From: Paracoccus subflavus
GTDB lineage: Bacteria > Pseudomonadota > Alphaproteobacteria > Rhodobacterales > Rhodobacteraceae
Assembly: GCF_004310345.1 (NCBI RefSeq)
Contig: NZ_SISK01000008.1
Span: forward strand, 62,001 to 126,000
Length of the DNA stretch: 64,000 nt
Direction: 5' to 3'
A program made the position numbers and the translations under genes. Under the pieces are notes generated by a model. It saw only the letters and a list, made by a program, of their open reading frames with translations. It had not been told where the DNA came from and did no database searches. Positions 36,369 through 45,509 of the stretch are shown piece after piece. The number at the start of each line of letters is the position of its first letter. The stretch's first letter is position 1.

Positions 36369-37634
36369 TCAGTCCCGATAGATCGGGAAGCGGTTGCAGA
36401 TCGCAAGGACTTCGGCACGTATCTCGGCCTCGATCGCCGCATCGCCACCGGGGTTCTGGCCAAGCGCGCGCAGCACCCGCAGGATTATGGCGCCGATCTG
36501 GCGGAACTCGGCCTCGGCGAAACCGCGGGTGGTTCCCGCCGAACTGCCCAGCCGGATGCCGGAGGTGACAAAGGGCTTTTCCGGGTCGAACGGAATGGCG
36601 TTCTTGTTGCAGGTCAGGCCCGCGCGTTCCAGGGCGATTTCCGCCGCCTTGCCGGTCACGCCCAGCGGCCGCAGGTCGCACAGCACCATGTGGCAGTCGG
36701 TGCCGCCCGACACGATGCCCACGCCGCCCTTGGCCAGTGCATCGGCCAGGGCGCGGGCATTGGCGATGACGCAGGCGCCATAATCGGCAAAGGAGGGTTG
36801 CAGCGCCTCGCCGAAGGCCACGGCCTTGGCGGCAATCACATGCATCAGCGGGCCGCCCTGGTTGCCGGGAAACACCGCCGAATTCAGCTTTTTCGCCAGC
36901 CCCTCGTCATTGGTCAGGATCACGCCGCCGCGCGGGCCGCGCAGCGTCTTGTGCGTGGTCGAGGTGACGACATGGGCGTGCGGCACCGGGTTGGGGTAAT
37001 GCCCGCCGGCGATCAGCCCCGCGTAATGAGCCATGTCCACCATCAGAAAGGCCCCCACCTCGTCGGCGATGGCCCGGAAGGCGGCAAAGTCGATCTGGCG
37101 CGGATAGGCGGATGCGCCCGCCACGATCAGCTTGGGCCGGGTTTCCAGGGCCTTGGCGCGCACCTTGTCCATGTCGACCAGATGGGTGTCGGGCTCGACC
37201 TCATAGGAGACGACGTCGAACCACTTGCCCGACATGGTCACCGGCGATCCGTGCGTCAGGTGCCCGCCATGGGCCAGCGACAGGCCCATGATCCGGTCGC
37301 CGGGCGACAGCAGCGCCAGGAACACCGCCTGGTTGGCCTGTGCGCCGGAATGCGGCTGGACATTGGCATGACCGGCGCCGAACAGCCGCTTCAGCCGGTC
37401 GATGGCGATCTCCTCGATCTCGTCCACGAACTCGCAGCCGCCGTAATAGCGTTTGCCGGGATACCCTTCGGCATATTTGTTCGTCAGCACCGAGCCTTGC
37501 GCGATCAGCACGTCGCGGCTGACGATGTTTTCGGACGCGATGAGTTCGATCTGGTCCTGCTGGCGCGCCAGTTCGCGCCCGATGGCGGCGGCGACGGCAT
37601 CGTCCGTCAGGGTGGGGGTCTTGGCGTCAAGCAT
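36369..37634 (-). CDS. glyA: Serine hydroxymethyltransferase
   Basis: The 421-residue product is SHMT, which interconverts serine and glycine with tetrahydrofolate C1 units. Family blocks are [35 protein letters not shown], and the PLP site [16 protein letters not shown] with the lysine at 229. It ends the sarcosine-oxidase operon, 22 bases after soxG, where it can use the glycine and methylene-tetrahydrofolate formed by that oxidase. Length is standard and the start is ATG 37634. Confidence 0.96.
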   Translation of the reverse strand: MLDAKTPTLTDDAVAAAIGRELARQQDQIELIASENIVSRDVLIAQGSVLTNKYAEGYPGKRYYGGCEFVDEIEEIAIDRLKRLFGAGHANVQPHSGAQANQAVFLALLSPGDRIMGLSLAHGGHLTHGSPVTMSGKWFDVVSYEVEPDTHLVDMDKVRAKALETRPKLIVAGASAYPRQIDFAAFRAIADEVGAFLMVDMAHYAGLIAGGHYPNPVPHAHVVTSTTHKTLRGPRGGVILTNDEGLAKKLNSAVFPGNQGGPLMHVIAAKAVAFGEALQPSFADYGACVIANARALADALAKGGVGIVSGGTDCHMVLCDLRPLGVTGKAAEIALERAGLTCNKNAIPFDPEKPFVTSGIRLGSSAGTTRGFAEAEFRQIGAIILRVLRALGQNPGGDAAIEAEIRAEVLAICNRFPIYRD

Positions 37635-37656
37635 TCTTCATCTCCCTCGGGATCGG

Positions 37657-38187
37657 TCACAGACCTGCATGGAATTCGGTTTCCACCTGGGCCAGCAGCG
37701 CCCGCACATGGGGGGCGAAGCTGCGCCAGACATCCATGCGGAATTCGGCCGGGCCGTCGCGCCACACTATCACGGTGGCGCTGTCGAAGACAGTCCGGGC
37801 CGCCGTGCCGACCGCCATGGCCGCGACATCGCGCGGACAGCAGGTCGTCAGCGCGTCCACCGCCGCCGGGCCGGACAGGCGCAGGGTGATTTCCCGGTCG
37901 CTGATGTCCACAAGGCTGTGCGGCGCATCCGAATAAACCGCGCGGGCGGCCTTTGGCAGCCCGGCGCCTTCGGGCGCGGTGATCAGCCATTCGTCGGGAC
38001 CCAGGCACAGCGCCTCGGCGCCATGGGCGGCGGCGCGTGCGCCCACGCGGGACGGCAGGTCAAGGCCCATCGCCCGGGCCAGCGTCGCGCGATGGGCGGG
38101 CTTGACCCGCAGGGACAGGCGCAAGCCGGGGGCGATTTCCTCGATCAGGATGGGCGAGGCATGGAATTGATGCTTTTCATAGGTCAT
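37657..38187 (-). CDS. soxG: Sarcosine oxidase gamma subunit
   Basis: The 176-residue product has SoxG features: LRLSLRVKPAHRATLARAMG, LGPDEWLITAPEG, and HSLVDISDREITLRLSGPAA. It is the small subunit of heterotetrameric sarcosine oxidase, related to part of the glycine-cleavage T fold. ATG 38187 lies 12 bases after the soxA stop, with a GGAGAGACGG site. Confidence 0.93.
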   Translation of the reverse strand: MTYEKHQFHASPILIEEIAPGLRLSLRVKPAHRATLARAMGLDLPSRVGARAAAHGAEALCLGPDEWLITAPEGAGLPKAARAVYSDAPHSLVDISDREITLRLSGPAAVDALTTCCPRDVAAMAVGTAARTVFDSATVIVWRDGPAEFRMDVWRSFAPHVRALLAQVETEFHAGL

Positions 38188-38199
38188 CGCCGTCTCTCC

Positions 38200-41181
38200 T
38201 TATGCCTTCAGCCGCGTGTTGTCGGGATCGTAGAACACGGTCGAGGTGATCTTGGCCTTGCGCACCCCGTCCGGCATCGGGACGAACACCGTCTCGCCCA
38301 TCCGGTCGAACCCGCCCTCGATCACCGCCATGGCGATGGGATGGCCCATGGTCGAATGATAGGACGAGGTGACGTGACCCACCATCTTCATGGGCGTCTG
38401 TTGGTCCGGATCCAGCACGATCTGCGCGCCTTCCTGCAGCAGGCTGCCGTCCTCGGTCAGCAGGCCGACCAGTTGCTTGCGGCCCTTGGCGACGATGTCG
38501 GGACGCGACAGGGACCGCTTGCCGACAAAATCCGCTTTGGCCTTGCCGATGGCCCAATCCAGGCCCGCGTCCGCAGGCGTCACGGTGCCGTCGGTGTCCT
38601 GGCCCACGATGATATAGCCCTTCTCGGCCCGCAGCACATGCATCGTCTCGGTGCCGTAGGGGCAGATGTCATAGGGCCTGCCGGCCTCCATCAGCGCCGT
38701 CCACAGCGTCAGGCCGTGGCGGGCGGGCACGTTCACCTCGAAGCCGATCTCGCCGGTGAAGGACAGGCGGAACAGGCGCGCGGGCAGGCCGGCGACGGTG
38801 CAGTCGGCGCAGGACATGTGCGGGAAATCGTTCCAGTCCACCCCCTGGACCAGCGGTTGCAGCATCCTCAAAGCGTTCGGCCCGTTCAGCGCGACCGTGG
38901 CCCATTGTTCGGTGGTCGAGGTCAGCCAGACGTCCAGATCCGGCCATTCGGTTTGCAGGTAATCCTCCATCATCGTCAGCACGCGGGCGGCGCCGCCGGT
39001 CGTCGTGGTGACGTGGAACAGGTCGGGGGACAGCCGTCCGATCACCCCGTCGTCGCGGATGAAGCCGTCCTCGCCCAAGAGCAGGCCATAGCGGCAGCGG
39101 CCCGGTTGAAGCTTGGTCCAGGGATTGGTGTACAGGCGGTTCATGAATTCGACCGCATCCGGCCCCGCGACCTCGATCTTGCCCAGGGTGGATGCGTCGA
39201 AGATGCCCAGGGATGCCCGTGTCGCCTTGCATTCGCGCAAGACGGCTTCGTGCATGTCCTCGCCCGGTTTCGGGAAATACCAGGCCCGGAGCCATTGCGC
39301 GACGGGTTCGAACACCGCGCCGTTCGCCTCGGCCCAGGGGTCGATGGGGGTCTTGCGGGTCGGCTGGAAGGTCTCGCCGCGCAGGTATCCGCAGAAGGCG
39401 CCGAAGCTGGTCGGCGTATAGGGCGGGCGGAAGGTGGTCAGGCCCACCTGCGGGGGCGCCTTGCCAAGCGCGTCGGCGGCGATCATCAGCCCGTTGATGT
39501 TGGACATCTTGCCCTGGTCGGTCGCCATGCCGTTGGTGGTATAGCGCTTGACATGCTCGATCGACCGCATCCCCTCGCGCACGGCCAGGCGGATGTCCTT
39601 GGCGGTCACGTCGTTCTGGAAGTCGACAAAGGCGCGCGCCTTGCCCGGATTGCCGTCGGTCGGCAGCTCGGCATGGCTGGTGCCCGTGCCGGGGCGGTCG
39701 TTCGTGACATGGAATCCCGCCGGGTGGCCCACGCGACCCAGCCCTTCAAGCGCGCGCAGACCCGCCGCCGCGCCATCGGCCAGCACCGGGTCATAGCCCC
39801 ACAGCCCGCGCCCGGCGCCCGCGATCTCCACCTCCTCGGTCTTGCGGTCGGGCAGGAAGGTCTGGCCGCCCCCGTCCCAGACCAGCGATCCCCTGGTATG
39901 GGAAAACAGGTGCAGCGAGGGCGTCCAGCCGCCGCACATCAGCAGGCAGTCGCAGGGAACGGTCCGGCCCCCGCCGACGGTGCCGCCCCGGACGGCGGCA
40001 GCGCGGACGGATTTCACGCGCAGACGGCCTGTCGTGGTGGTGACGGTGTGGCCCGCCAGCACCTCGATCCCCCGGCTGCGGGCGCCATCCAACAGGTCGG
40101 GGCGCACCTCATCGCGGGTGTCGATGATCGCCGCGACGCGGGCGCCGTTGTCGGCCAGATCGAAGGCGGCGTGATAGGCGCTGTCATGGCTGGTGACGAC
40201 CGCCGGGGTGTCGCCCACCCGGACGCCATACTTGTGCAGATAGGTTTGCGCGGCGCCGGCCAGCATCACGCCCGGACGGTCGTTGCCGTCGAACACCAGC
40301 GGCTTTTCCAAAGCGCCTTGGGCCAGAACCACCTGCCGGGCACGGACCCGCCACAGGCGTTCGCGCGGCGCGCCCTTGGGCGGGCTGTCCAGGTGGTCGG
40401 TCAGCCGCTGGCACAGTCCCACCATGTTCTGATGGTAATAGCCGATGGCGGTGGTCCGGGTCATCAGCCGCACCCCCGCCGCGCGCAGGCGGCCCAGTTG
40501 CGCGTCGATCCAGTCCCAGGCGGACTTGCCGTCGATCTGCACGGCGGGATCGGACAGCAGCGATCCGCCCATCTCGGGGTTCTCGTCCACCAGCGTCACG
40601 TCTGCGCCCGATTGCGCGGCCGCCATGGCGGCGGCGATGCCTGCAGGACCGGCGCCCACGATCAGAACGTCGGTGTGCAGATAGCGGCTGGCATAATGGT
40701 CGGGATCGGGTTCGGTCGGCGACTTGCCCAGGCCGGCAGCGCCCCGGATCACGGGTTCATACACCTTGTCCCAGAACGACTTCGGCCACATGAAGGTCTT
40801 GTAGTAGAACCCGGCCGAGAACAGCATATAGGCCCGGTCGTTGATCGCGCCCAGATCGAAGGACAGCGAGGGCCACTTGTTCTGGCTTTCGGCGACCAGT
40901 CCGGCGCGCAGCTCCTGCACGGTGGCGCGGGTGTTGGGTTCGAACCGCCCCTTGCCGCGGCTGGTGCCGATCAGCGCGTTCGGTTCCTCGGACCCTGCCG
41001 TGACCGCACCGCGCGGACGGTGATACTTGAAGGAGCGGCCCATCAGGTGAACGCCGTTGGCCAGCAGGGCGGATGCGACCGTATCGCCGCGCAGTCCCGC
41101 ATAGATCTTGGCGTCGAAGGTGAACGACACGGGCGCGCCATGATCGACGCGGCCCTTGCCGGGGATGCGATAGCGGCTCAT
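38200..41181 (-). CDS. soxA: Sarcosine oxidase alpha subunit
   Basis: The 993-residue product starts with a 2Fe-2S-like/heterotetramer N-terminus (DHGAPVSFTFDAKIYAG, FKYHRPRGAVTAG). An NAD-binding pyridine nucleotide-disulphide fold follows (VLIVGAGPAGIAAAMAAAQS), then ALEKPLVFDGNDRPGVMLAG. The C-terminal third is a GCV_T-like folate-binding domain (RLYTNPWTKLQPGRCRYGLL, LNGPNALRMLQPL, LFRLSFTGEIGFEV). It oxidatively demethylates sarcosine with SoxB, D and G. ATG 41181 overlaps the soxD stop. Confidence 0.96.
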   Translation of the reverse strand: MSRYRIPGKGRVDHGAPVSFTFDAKIYAGLRGDTVASALLANGVHLMGRSFKYHRPRGAVTAGSEEPNALIGTSRGKGRFEPNTRATVQELRAGLVAESQNKWPSLSFDLGAINDRAYMLFSAGFYYKTFMWPKSFWDKVYEPVIRGAAGLGKSPTEPDPDHYASRYLHTDVLIVGAGPAGIAAAMAAAQSGADVTLVDENPEMGGSLLSDPAVQIDGKSAWDWIDAQLGRLRAAGVRLMTRTTAIGYYHQNMVGLCQRLTDHLDSPPKGAPRERLWRVRARQVVLAQGALEKPLVFDGNDRPGVMLAGAAQTYLHKYGVRVGDTPAVVTSHDSAYHAAFDLADNGARVAAIIDTRDEVRPDLLDGARSRGIEVLAGHTVTTTTGRLRVKSVRAAAVRGGTVGGGRTVPCDCLLMCGGWTPSLHLFSHTRGSLVWDGGGQTFLPDRKTEEVEIAGAGRGLWGYDPVLADGAAAGLRALEGLGRVGHPAGFHVTNDRPGTGTSHAELPTDGNPGKARAFVDFQNDVTAKDIRLAVREGMRSIEHVKRYTTNGMATDQGKMSNINGLMIAADALGKAPPQVGLTTFRPPYTPTSFGAFCGYLRGETFQPTRKTPIDPWAEANGAVFEPVAQWLRAWYFPKPGEDMHEAVLRECKATRASLGIFDASTLGKIEVAGPDAVEFMNRLYTNPWTKLQPGRCRYGLLLGEDGFIRDDGVIGRLSPDLFHVTTTTGGAARVLTMMEDYLQTEWPDLDVWLTSTTEQWATVALNGPNALRMLQPLVQGVDWNDFPHMSCADCTVAGLPARLFRLSFTGEIGFEVNVPARHGLTLWTALMEAGRPYDICPYGTETMHVLRAEKGYIIVGQDTDGTVTPADAGLDWAIGKAKADFVGKRSLSRPDIVAKGRKQLVGLLTEDGSLLQEGAQIVLDPDQQTPMKMVGHVTSSYHSTMGHPIAMAVIEGGFDRMGETVFVPMPDGVRKAKITSTVFYDPDNTRLKA

Positions 41182-41486
41182 TCGGCGGCCTCCCGGGTCA
41201 GGGTGGGGTTGTTCAGGTCGGGCCTTGCCTCGCCCGCCTTGTAGGTCATCAGGAACCGGTCGCTGACCGTGTCGCGCAGGGCGTTGAAGAACCGCCCGCA
41301 GCCGACATGGCGCCAGCGTTCGTAATGCGGGCCGCGCGCGTTGGTGCGGATGAACAGGAAGTCGCGCCATTCCGCGTCCGACAGCGCGGACGGGTCGGCG
41401 GGCCGGGCGATATGCGCCTCTCCGGCATAGGTGAATTCCAGCTCGGGCAGGGTGTCGTCGCAATAGGGGCAGTGGATCAGCAGCAT
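41178..41486 (-). CDS. soxD: Sarcosine oxidase delta subunit
   Basis: The 102-residue product is SoxD, the zinc-binding small subunit: HCPYCDDTLPELEFTYAGEA with CxxC, and HVGCGRFFNALRDTVSD with His and Cys that complete the site. Length is standard. It lies between soxB (25 bases upstream) and soxA (4-base overlap), the classical order BDAG. Confidence 0.95.
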   Translation of the reverse strand: MLLIHCPYCDDTLPELEFTYAGEAHIARPADPSALSDAEWRDFLFIRTNARGPHYERWRHVGCGRFFNALRDTVSDRFLMTYKAGEARPDLNNPTLTREAAE

Positions 41487-41510
41487 GGCGGGTTCCTCAA
41501 TGCGCGCAGA

Positions 41511-42764
41511 TCAGTGCGCGACGGCGGCGGCGGCGGCTTCGTCGATCAGCCGGCCGGTGGCAAAGCGTTCCAGCGTGAAGGGCGCGTTCAGCGGGTGCGG
41601 CTCGTCTTTGGCGACGGTCCAGGCCAGCAGATGCGCGGCCCCCGGCGTGGCCTTGAAGCCGCCGGTGCCCCAGCCGCAGTTGACATACAGCCCCTTGATC
41701 GGCGTCTTGCCCAGGATGGCGCTGCGGTCGGGCGTCACATCGACGATGCCCCCCCATTTGCGCAGCATCCGCATCCGGGTGAAGATCGGAAACACCTCGC
41801 AGATGGCGGCCACGGTGTGTTCGATCAGCGGCAGACCGCCGCGCTGGCTATAGCTGGTGTACTGGTCGGTGCCCGATCCGATCACCAGTTCGCCCTTGTC
41901 GGACTGGCTGATATAGGCGTGGACGGTGTTCGACATGACGACGCAGGGAAAGATCGGCTTGACCGGCTCGCTGACAAGCGCCTGAAGCGGAAAGCTTTCC
42001 AGCGGCATCCGCAGCCCGGCGCTGTCCATCACCACGCTGGTGTTGCCCGCCGCCGAGACCGCGACCTTTTTCGCGCGGATGAAGCCCTTGGCGGTCTCGA
42101 CGCCGATCACCGCCCCGTCCGGCCCGCGCCGGATCGCGGTGACCGCGCAGTTCTGGATGATGTCCACGCCCCGGGCTGCCGCCGCGCGGGCATAGCCCCA
42201 GGCCACCGCGTCATGGCGCGCCGTGCCCGCCCGCATCTGCAAGGCCGCGCCCATCACCGGATAGCGGGCATCGAGGCTGATGTTCAGCGGCGGGCAGAAT
42301 TCCTTGGCTTCGGCCGCGGTCAGCCAGCGGTTGTCCACGCCGTTCAGCCGGTTCGAATGAACGTGACGCTGAAAGGACTGCACGTCATGGACATTGTGCG
42401 CCAGCATCATCACGCCGCGTTTGGAATACATGACGTTGTAGTTCAGATCCCGGGACAGGTCGTCCCACAGATCCAGCGCGTGGTCATAGAGCTTGGCGCT
42501 TTCGTCATAGAGATAGTTCGACCGGATGATGGTGGTGTTGCGCCCCGTGTTGCCGCCGCCCAGCCAGCCCTTGTCGATCACCGCGACATTGGTGATGCCG
42601 TGTTCTTTCGCCAGATAGTAGGCCGCGCCCAGGCCGTGCCCGCCCGCACCCACGATCACCACGTCGTATTCGGCCCTGGGCTGGCTGTCCGGCCACTGTT
42701 CGCGCCAGCCCTTGTGGCCGTTGAGCGCCTGTTTCAGCAGCGAGAAGGCGGAAAAATGGGTCAT
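41511..42764 (-). CDS. soxB: Sarcosine oxidase beta subunit
   Basis: The 417-residue product is SoxB, which binds the FAD and a covalent FMN: VVIVGAGGHGLGAAYYLAKE, KGWLGGGNTGRNTTIIRSNY, and the C-terminal NCGWGTGGFKATPGAAHLL. ATG 42764 gives the family's usual length; an upstream in-frame start at 42815 adds 17 residues without homology. It is first in the operon and is preceded by direct repeats at 42834-42863. Confidence 0.95.
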   Translation of the reverse strand: MTHFSAFSLLKQALNGHKGWREQWPDSQPRAEYDVVIVGAGGHGLGAAYYLAKEHGITNVAVIDKGWLGGGNTGRNTTIIRSNYLYDESAKLYDHALDLWDDLSRDLNYNVMYSKRGVMMLAHNVHDVQSFQRHVHSNRLNGVDNRWLTAAEAKEFCPPLNISLDARYPVMGAALQMRAGTARHDAVAWGYARAAAARGVDIIQNCAVTAIRRGPDGAVIGVETAKGFIRAKKVAVSAAGNTSVVMDSAGLRMPLESFPLQALVSEPVKPIFPCVVMSNTVHAYISQSDKGELVIGSGTDQYTSYSQRGGLPLIEHTVAAICEVFPIFTRMRMLRKWGGIVDVTPDRSAILGKTPIKGLYVNCGWGTGGFKATPGAAHLLAWTVAKDEPHPLNAPFTLERFATGRLIDEAAAAAVAH

Positions 42765-42833
42765 GGCGGGCCGAACCTTCGATTCCAGGGGTGGCGCCAC
42801 CATGCCCCGAGCCATCCCCGCCTGACGGAAGGC

Positions 42834-42863
42834 TTGCGTCAGCGAAATGTCAGATTTGCGTCA
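42834..42863. promoter_or_regulatory. Direct repeats upstream of soxB
   Basis: TTGCGTCA occurs at 42834-42841 and again at 42856-42863, start points 22 bases apart (about two helical turns), just upstream of soxB and at the end of the LysR gene. Spacing on one face of the DNA suggests a regulator site for the sox operon. Confidence 0.35.
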
Positions 42864-43793
42864 CCCTTCCTCGACCGGATGAATGTTGTTCGTCATGAGC
42901 CAGGGCGGATTTTCGGCATACATGTCGCGGATCAGCCTTTTGACCAGATCCAGGTACCGAGAGGTGTCGCCCGAACGGTGATACAGGATCACCGGCGATG
43001 TCGCCCCCGGACTGTCGATCACCCGATAACTCAGGTCCGACCGCATCTGCCGCGCCGACGACGGAATGATGCAAATCCCCGACTGCGCGGCCACAAGCCC
43101 CAGGGCGGTCTGGATCTCGCGGACCTCCAGCACGTCGCCGGGCCGCGCCTCGGCCTCGTGCAGCAGGTGCAGGACATGGTCCGCATAGCTGGGCCGCGGC
43201 TCTTTGGGATAGACGATCAGCTTCTGCCTGGCCAGGGCCTCCAGAGGCAGGGGCATCGCATCCCTGGCCAGGGGCACGTCCGGCGGCAGGGCGACCACCA
43301 GCCGTTCTTCGCGCAGGACGGTGCTGACGATCCCCGCATCGATATGTTTCAGACGCCCGAAGCCCATGTCGATCCGCCCTTCCTTCAGCGCGGGGATCTG
43401 CTGGATCGACAGCATCTCCAGCAACTGGATATCCAGATCCGGCGCGTTCTGGCGCAACTTGCGCACAAGCGTCGGCAACCCCCCGTAAAGGGTCGAGGCG
43501 ACAAAACCGATGGACAGAAGCTGGTTGCGGTTCTGTCCCACGCGCCGTGTGGCATCCTTCATCTGATCCACGCGGCCCAGAACCTGCAACGATTGTTCAT
43601 ACAACAGGCGGCCCGCATCGGTCAGGCGGATCGGCCGGGTTTTCCGCAGAAACAGGGCGACGCCCAGTTCCTCCTCGAGCAACTGGATCTGACGGCTAAG
43701 GGGGGGCTGCGCGATGTGGAGCTGTTCCGCCGCCCGGGTGAAGTTCCGTTCCCGCGCCACCGCCACGAAATAGCGCAACTGCCGCAGATCCAT
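42861..43793 (-). CDS. LysR-family regulator of the catechol/benzoate operon (CatR/BenM type)
   Basis: The 310-residue product has the LysR helix-turn-helix in MDLRQLRYFVAVARERNFTR and AAEQLHIAQPPLSRQIQLLE, and a muconate-type effector domain (IGFVASTLYGGLPTLVRKLR, GFGRLKHIDAGIVSTVL). CatR, CatM and BenM activate cat and ben genes with cis,cis-muconate or benzoate. It is divergent from catB with 165 bp between, holding an ATAC-N7-GTAT box. ATG 43793 follows a GGGG-type site. Confidence 0.88.
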   Translation of the reverse strand: MDLRQLRYFVAVARERNFTRAAEQLHIAQPPLSRQIQLLEEELGVALFLRKTRPIRLTDAGRLLYEQSLQVLGRVDQMKDATRRVGQNRNQLLSIGFVASTLYGGLPTLVRKLRQNAPDLDIQLLEMLSIQQIPALKEGRIDMGFGRLKHIDAGIVSTVLREERLVVALPPDVPLARDAMPLPLEALARQKLIVYPKEPRPSYADHVLHLLHEAEARPGDVLEVREIQTALGLVAAQSGICIIPSSARQMRSDLSYRVIDSPGATSPVILYHRSGDTSRYLDLVKRLIRDMYAENPPWLMTNNIHPVEEG

Positions 43794-43886
43794 ACCCGTT
43801 ACCCCTTTCAAGCCACCGACCCGCCTTGTCGCGGCCTGCATTTCCTGAAATTCCGGCTGCGGCTTCTGACCCGGATGTCCAGCACA

Positions 43887-43901
43887 ATACCTTTCCGGTA
43901 T
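43887..43901. promoter_or_regulatory. CatM/BenM-type operator box
   Basis: ATAC at 43887-43890, seven bases, then GTAT at 43898-43901 is an exact match to the ATAC-N7-GTAT consensus known for BenM and CatM of Acinetobacter. A further ATAC half-site follows at about 43906. It lies in the middle of the 165-bp divergent region between the LysR gene and catB. Confidence 0.7.
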
Positions 43902-43958
43902 ATTAATACATGGAAACGGTGTTGGACGAAAGACCCATGCCGATGTCATCTTTCCGAC

Positions 43959-45146
43959 ATGAACCAGTCCTTCGCCCCCCGCCCCCATACCGACACCGCC
44001 AGCCCCGTCGTCACCGGGGTGGACACGGTGATCCTGGATCTGCCGACGATCCGGCCGCACAAGCTGTCGGTCGCCACCATGAACGGCCAGGTGCTGATGC
44101 TGGTGCGCGTGCATTGCAGCGACGGCATCACCGGCATCGGCGAGGGCACCACCATCGGCGGCCTCGCCTATGGCGGGGAAAGCCCTGAAAGCATGAAGGT
44201 CAACATCGACACCTGGTTCGCCCCGGTGATGGTCGGTCAGGACGCGACGCGTGTGCAGGCGCTGATGGCGCGACTGGGCAGGATGGTCAAGGACAACCGC
44301 TTTGCCAAATCCGCCGTGGAATGCGCGCTGCTGGACGCCCATGGCAAACGTCTGGGCCTGCCGGTCAGCGAACTGCTGGGCGGACGCCGCCGCGACCGGC
44401 TGCCGGTGGCCTGGACGCTGGCCTCGGGCGACACCGACCGCGACATCGCCGAGGCGGAACGGATGCTGGATCTGCGCCGGCACAATATCTTCAAGCTGAA
44501 GATCGGTGCCCGCGCCATCCGCGACGACATCGCCCATGTTGCCCGCATCAAGACGGCGCTCGGCGACCGGGGCGCGGTGCGGGTGGACGTGAACATGGCC
44601 TGGTCCGAAGGGGAGGCGGCCTTCGGCATGGCCGCCCTGGCCGATGCGGGCTGCGAACTGGTGGAACAGCCCGTGGCCTCTGCCGCGGCCCTGACGCGGC
44701 TGGTGCGCCGTTTCCCCGTGGCGCTGATGGCCGACGAATCGCTGACCGGCCCGGAAAGCGCCTTTGACCTGGCCCGCGTGCAAGGCGCCGATGTCTTTGC
44801 CGTCAAGCTGGAACAAAGCGGCGGCGCCTTCAACGCGCTACGCGTCGCGGCCATCGCCGATGCGGCGGGGATCGGGCTTTACGGCGGCACCATGCTGGAA
44901 GGCGCGGTGGGCACGGTGATCTCGGCCCATGCCTTTGCCACCTTCGCCAACCTGCAATGGGGCACCGAACTGTTCGGCCCGCTGCTGCTGACCGAGGACA
45001 TCCTGCAAACGCCGCTGGACTACCGCGACTTTGAACTGATCGTCCCCGCCGGTCCCGGCCTTGGCGTGACGCTGGATGACGACCGGGTGGCCTTCTTCGC
45101 CCGCGACGGCATCCGCAGGACGATCAGCCTGCCCGGAAAGGAATGA
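43959..45146 (+). CDS. catB: Muconate cycloisomerase
   Basis: The 395-residue product is an enolase-superfamily cycloisomerase that turns cis,cis-muconate into muconolactone. The TIM-barrel motifs are the catalytic-lysine pair in NIFKLKIGARAI, the metal-ligand aspartate in RVDVNMAW, ELVEQPV and MADESLTG. The N-terminus (SVATMNGQVLMLVRVHCSDG, GIGEGTTIGGLAYGGESPE) is like CatB. ATG 43959 lies close after the operator region. It is followed 2 bases later by catC. Chloromuconate specificity is possible but the ben/cat context favours catB. Confidence 0.93.
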   Translation: MNQSFAPRPHTDTASPVVTGVDTVILDLPTIRPHKLSVATMNGQVLMLVRVHCSDGITGIGEGTTIGGLAYGGESPESMKVNIDTWFAPVMVGQDATRVQALMARLGRMVKDNRFAKSAVECALLDAHGKRLGLPVSELLGGRRRDRLPVAWTLASGDTDRDIAEAERMLDLRRHNIFKLKIGARAIRDDIAHVARIKTALGDRGAVRVDVNMAWSEGEAAFGMAALADAGCELVEQPVASAAALTRLVRRFPVALMADESLTGPESAFDLARVQGADVFAVKLEQSGGAFNALRVAAIADAAGIGLYGGTMLEGAVGTVISAHAFATFANLQWGTELFGPLLLTEDILQTPLDYRDFELIVPAGPGLGVTLDDDRVAFFARDGIRRTISLPGKE

Positions 45147-45148
45147 CC

Positions 45149-45439
45149 ATGCTGTTTCATGTCACCATGGATGTGAATATCCCCCGCGACCTGTCCGCCG
45201 ATGACCGGGCCGAGATCCTGGCACGCGAAAAGACCTATTCGCAGGATTTGCAGCGCCAGGGCACGTGGCGCCACATTTGGCGGATCGCAGGGCACTATGC
45301 CAACGTCAGCATCTTCGACGTCCGCGACAACGCCGAACTGCACGACATCCTGTCGGGCCTGCCCTTGTTTCCCTTCATGGACATCAAGGTAACGCCGCTG
45401 CTGCGCCATCCGTCGGCCATCCGCGACGACGACAGGTGA
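45149..45439 (+). CDS. catC: Muconolactone delta-isomerase
   Basis: The 96-residue product matches CatC: LFHVTMDVNIPRDLSADDRA, GTWRHIWRIAGHYANVSIFD, and a conserved PLFPFMDIKVTPL end. It converts muconolactone to beta-ketoadipate enol-lactone. ATG 45149 has GGAAAGGA at a proper distance and gives the usual length; ATG 45143 adds two residues. Confidence 0.95.
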   Translation: MLFHVTMDVNIPRDLSADDRAEILAREKTYSQDLQRQGTWRHIWRIAGHYANVSIFDVRDNAELHDILSGLPLFPFMDIKVTPLLRHPSAIRDDDR

Positions 45440-45448
45440 TCCGACCCC

Positions 45449-45472
45449 CGGACCGGCGGGGGAGCCGGTCCG
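45449..45472. other. Hairpin between catC and catA
   Basis: CGGACCGGC at 45449-45457 pairs with GCCGGTCCG at 45464-45472 around a GGGGGA loop. There is no T-run, so it may be a processing or attenuating structure rather than a terminator. Confidence 0.5.
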
Positions 45473-45509
45473 ACCCAGTTTCCCTATGAATCCAGGAGGA
45501 GAAAAACCC

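Noticed and set aside
37453-45146. Two very long plus-strand frames opposite sox genes (37453-41244 and 41307-45146)
   Set aside because: They mirror soxA, soxB and the LysR gene; their composition is His/Arg/Gly/Gln-rich without motifs. Only the end of the second, from 43959, is real (catB).
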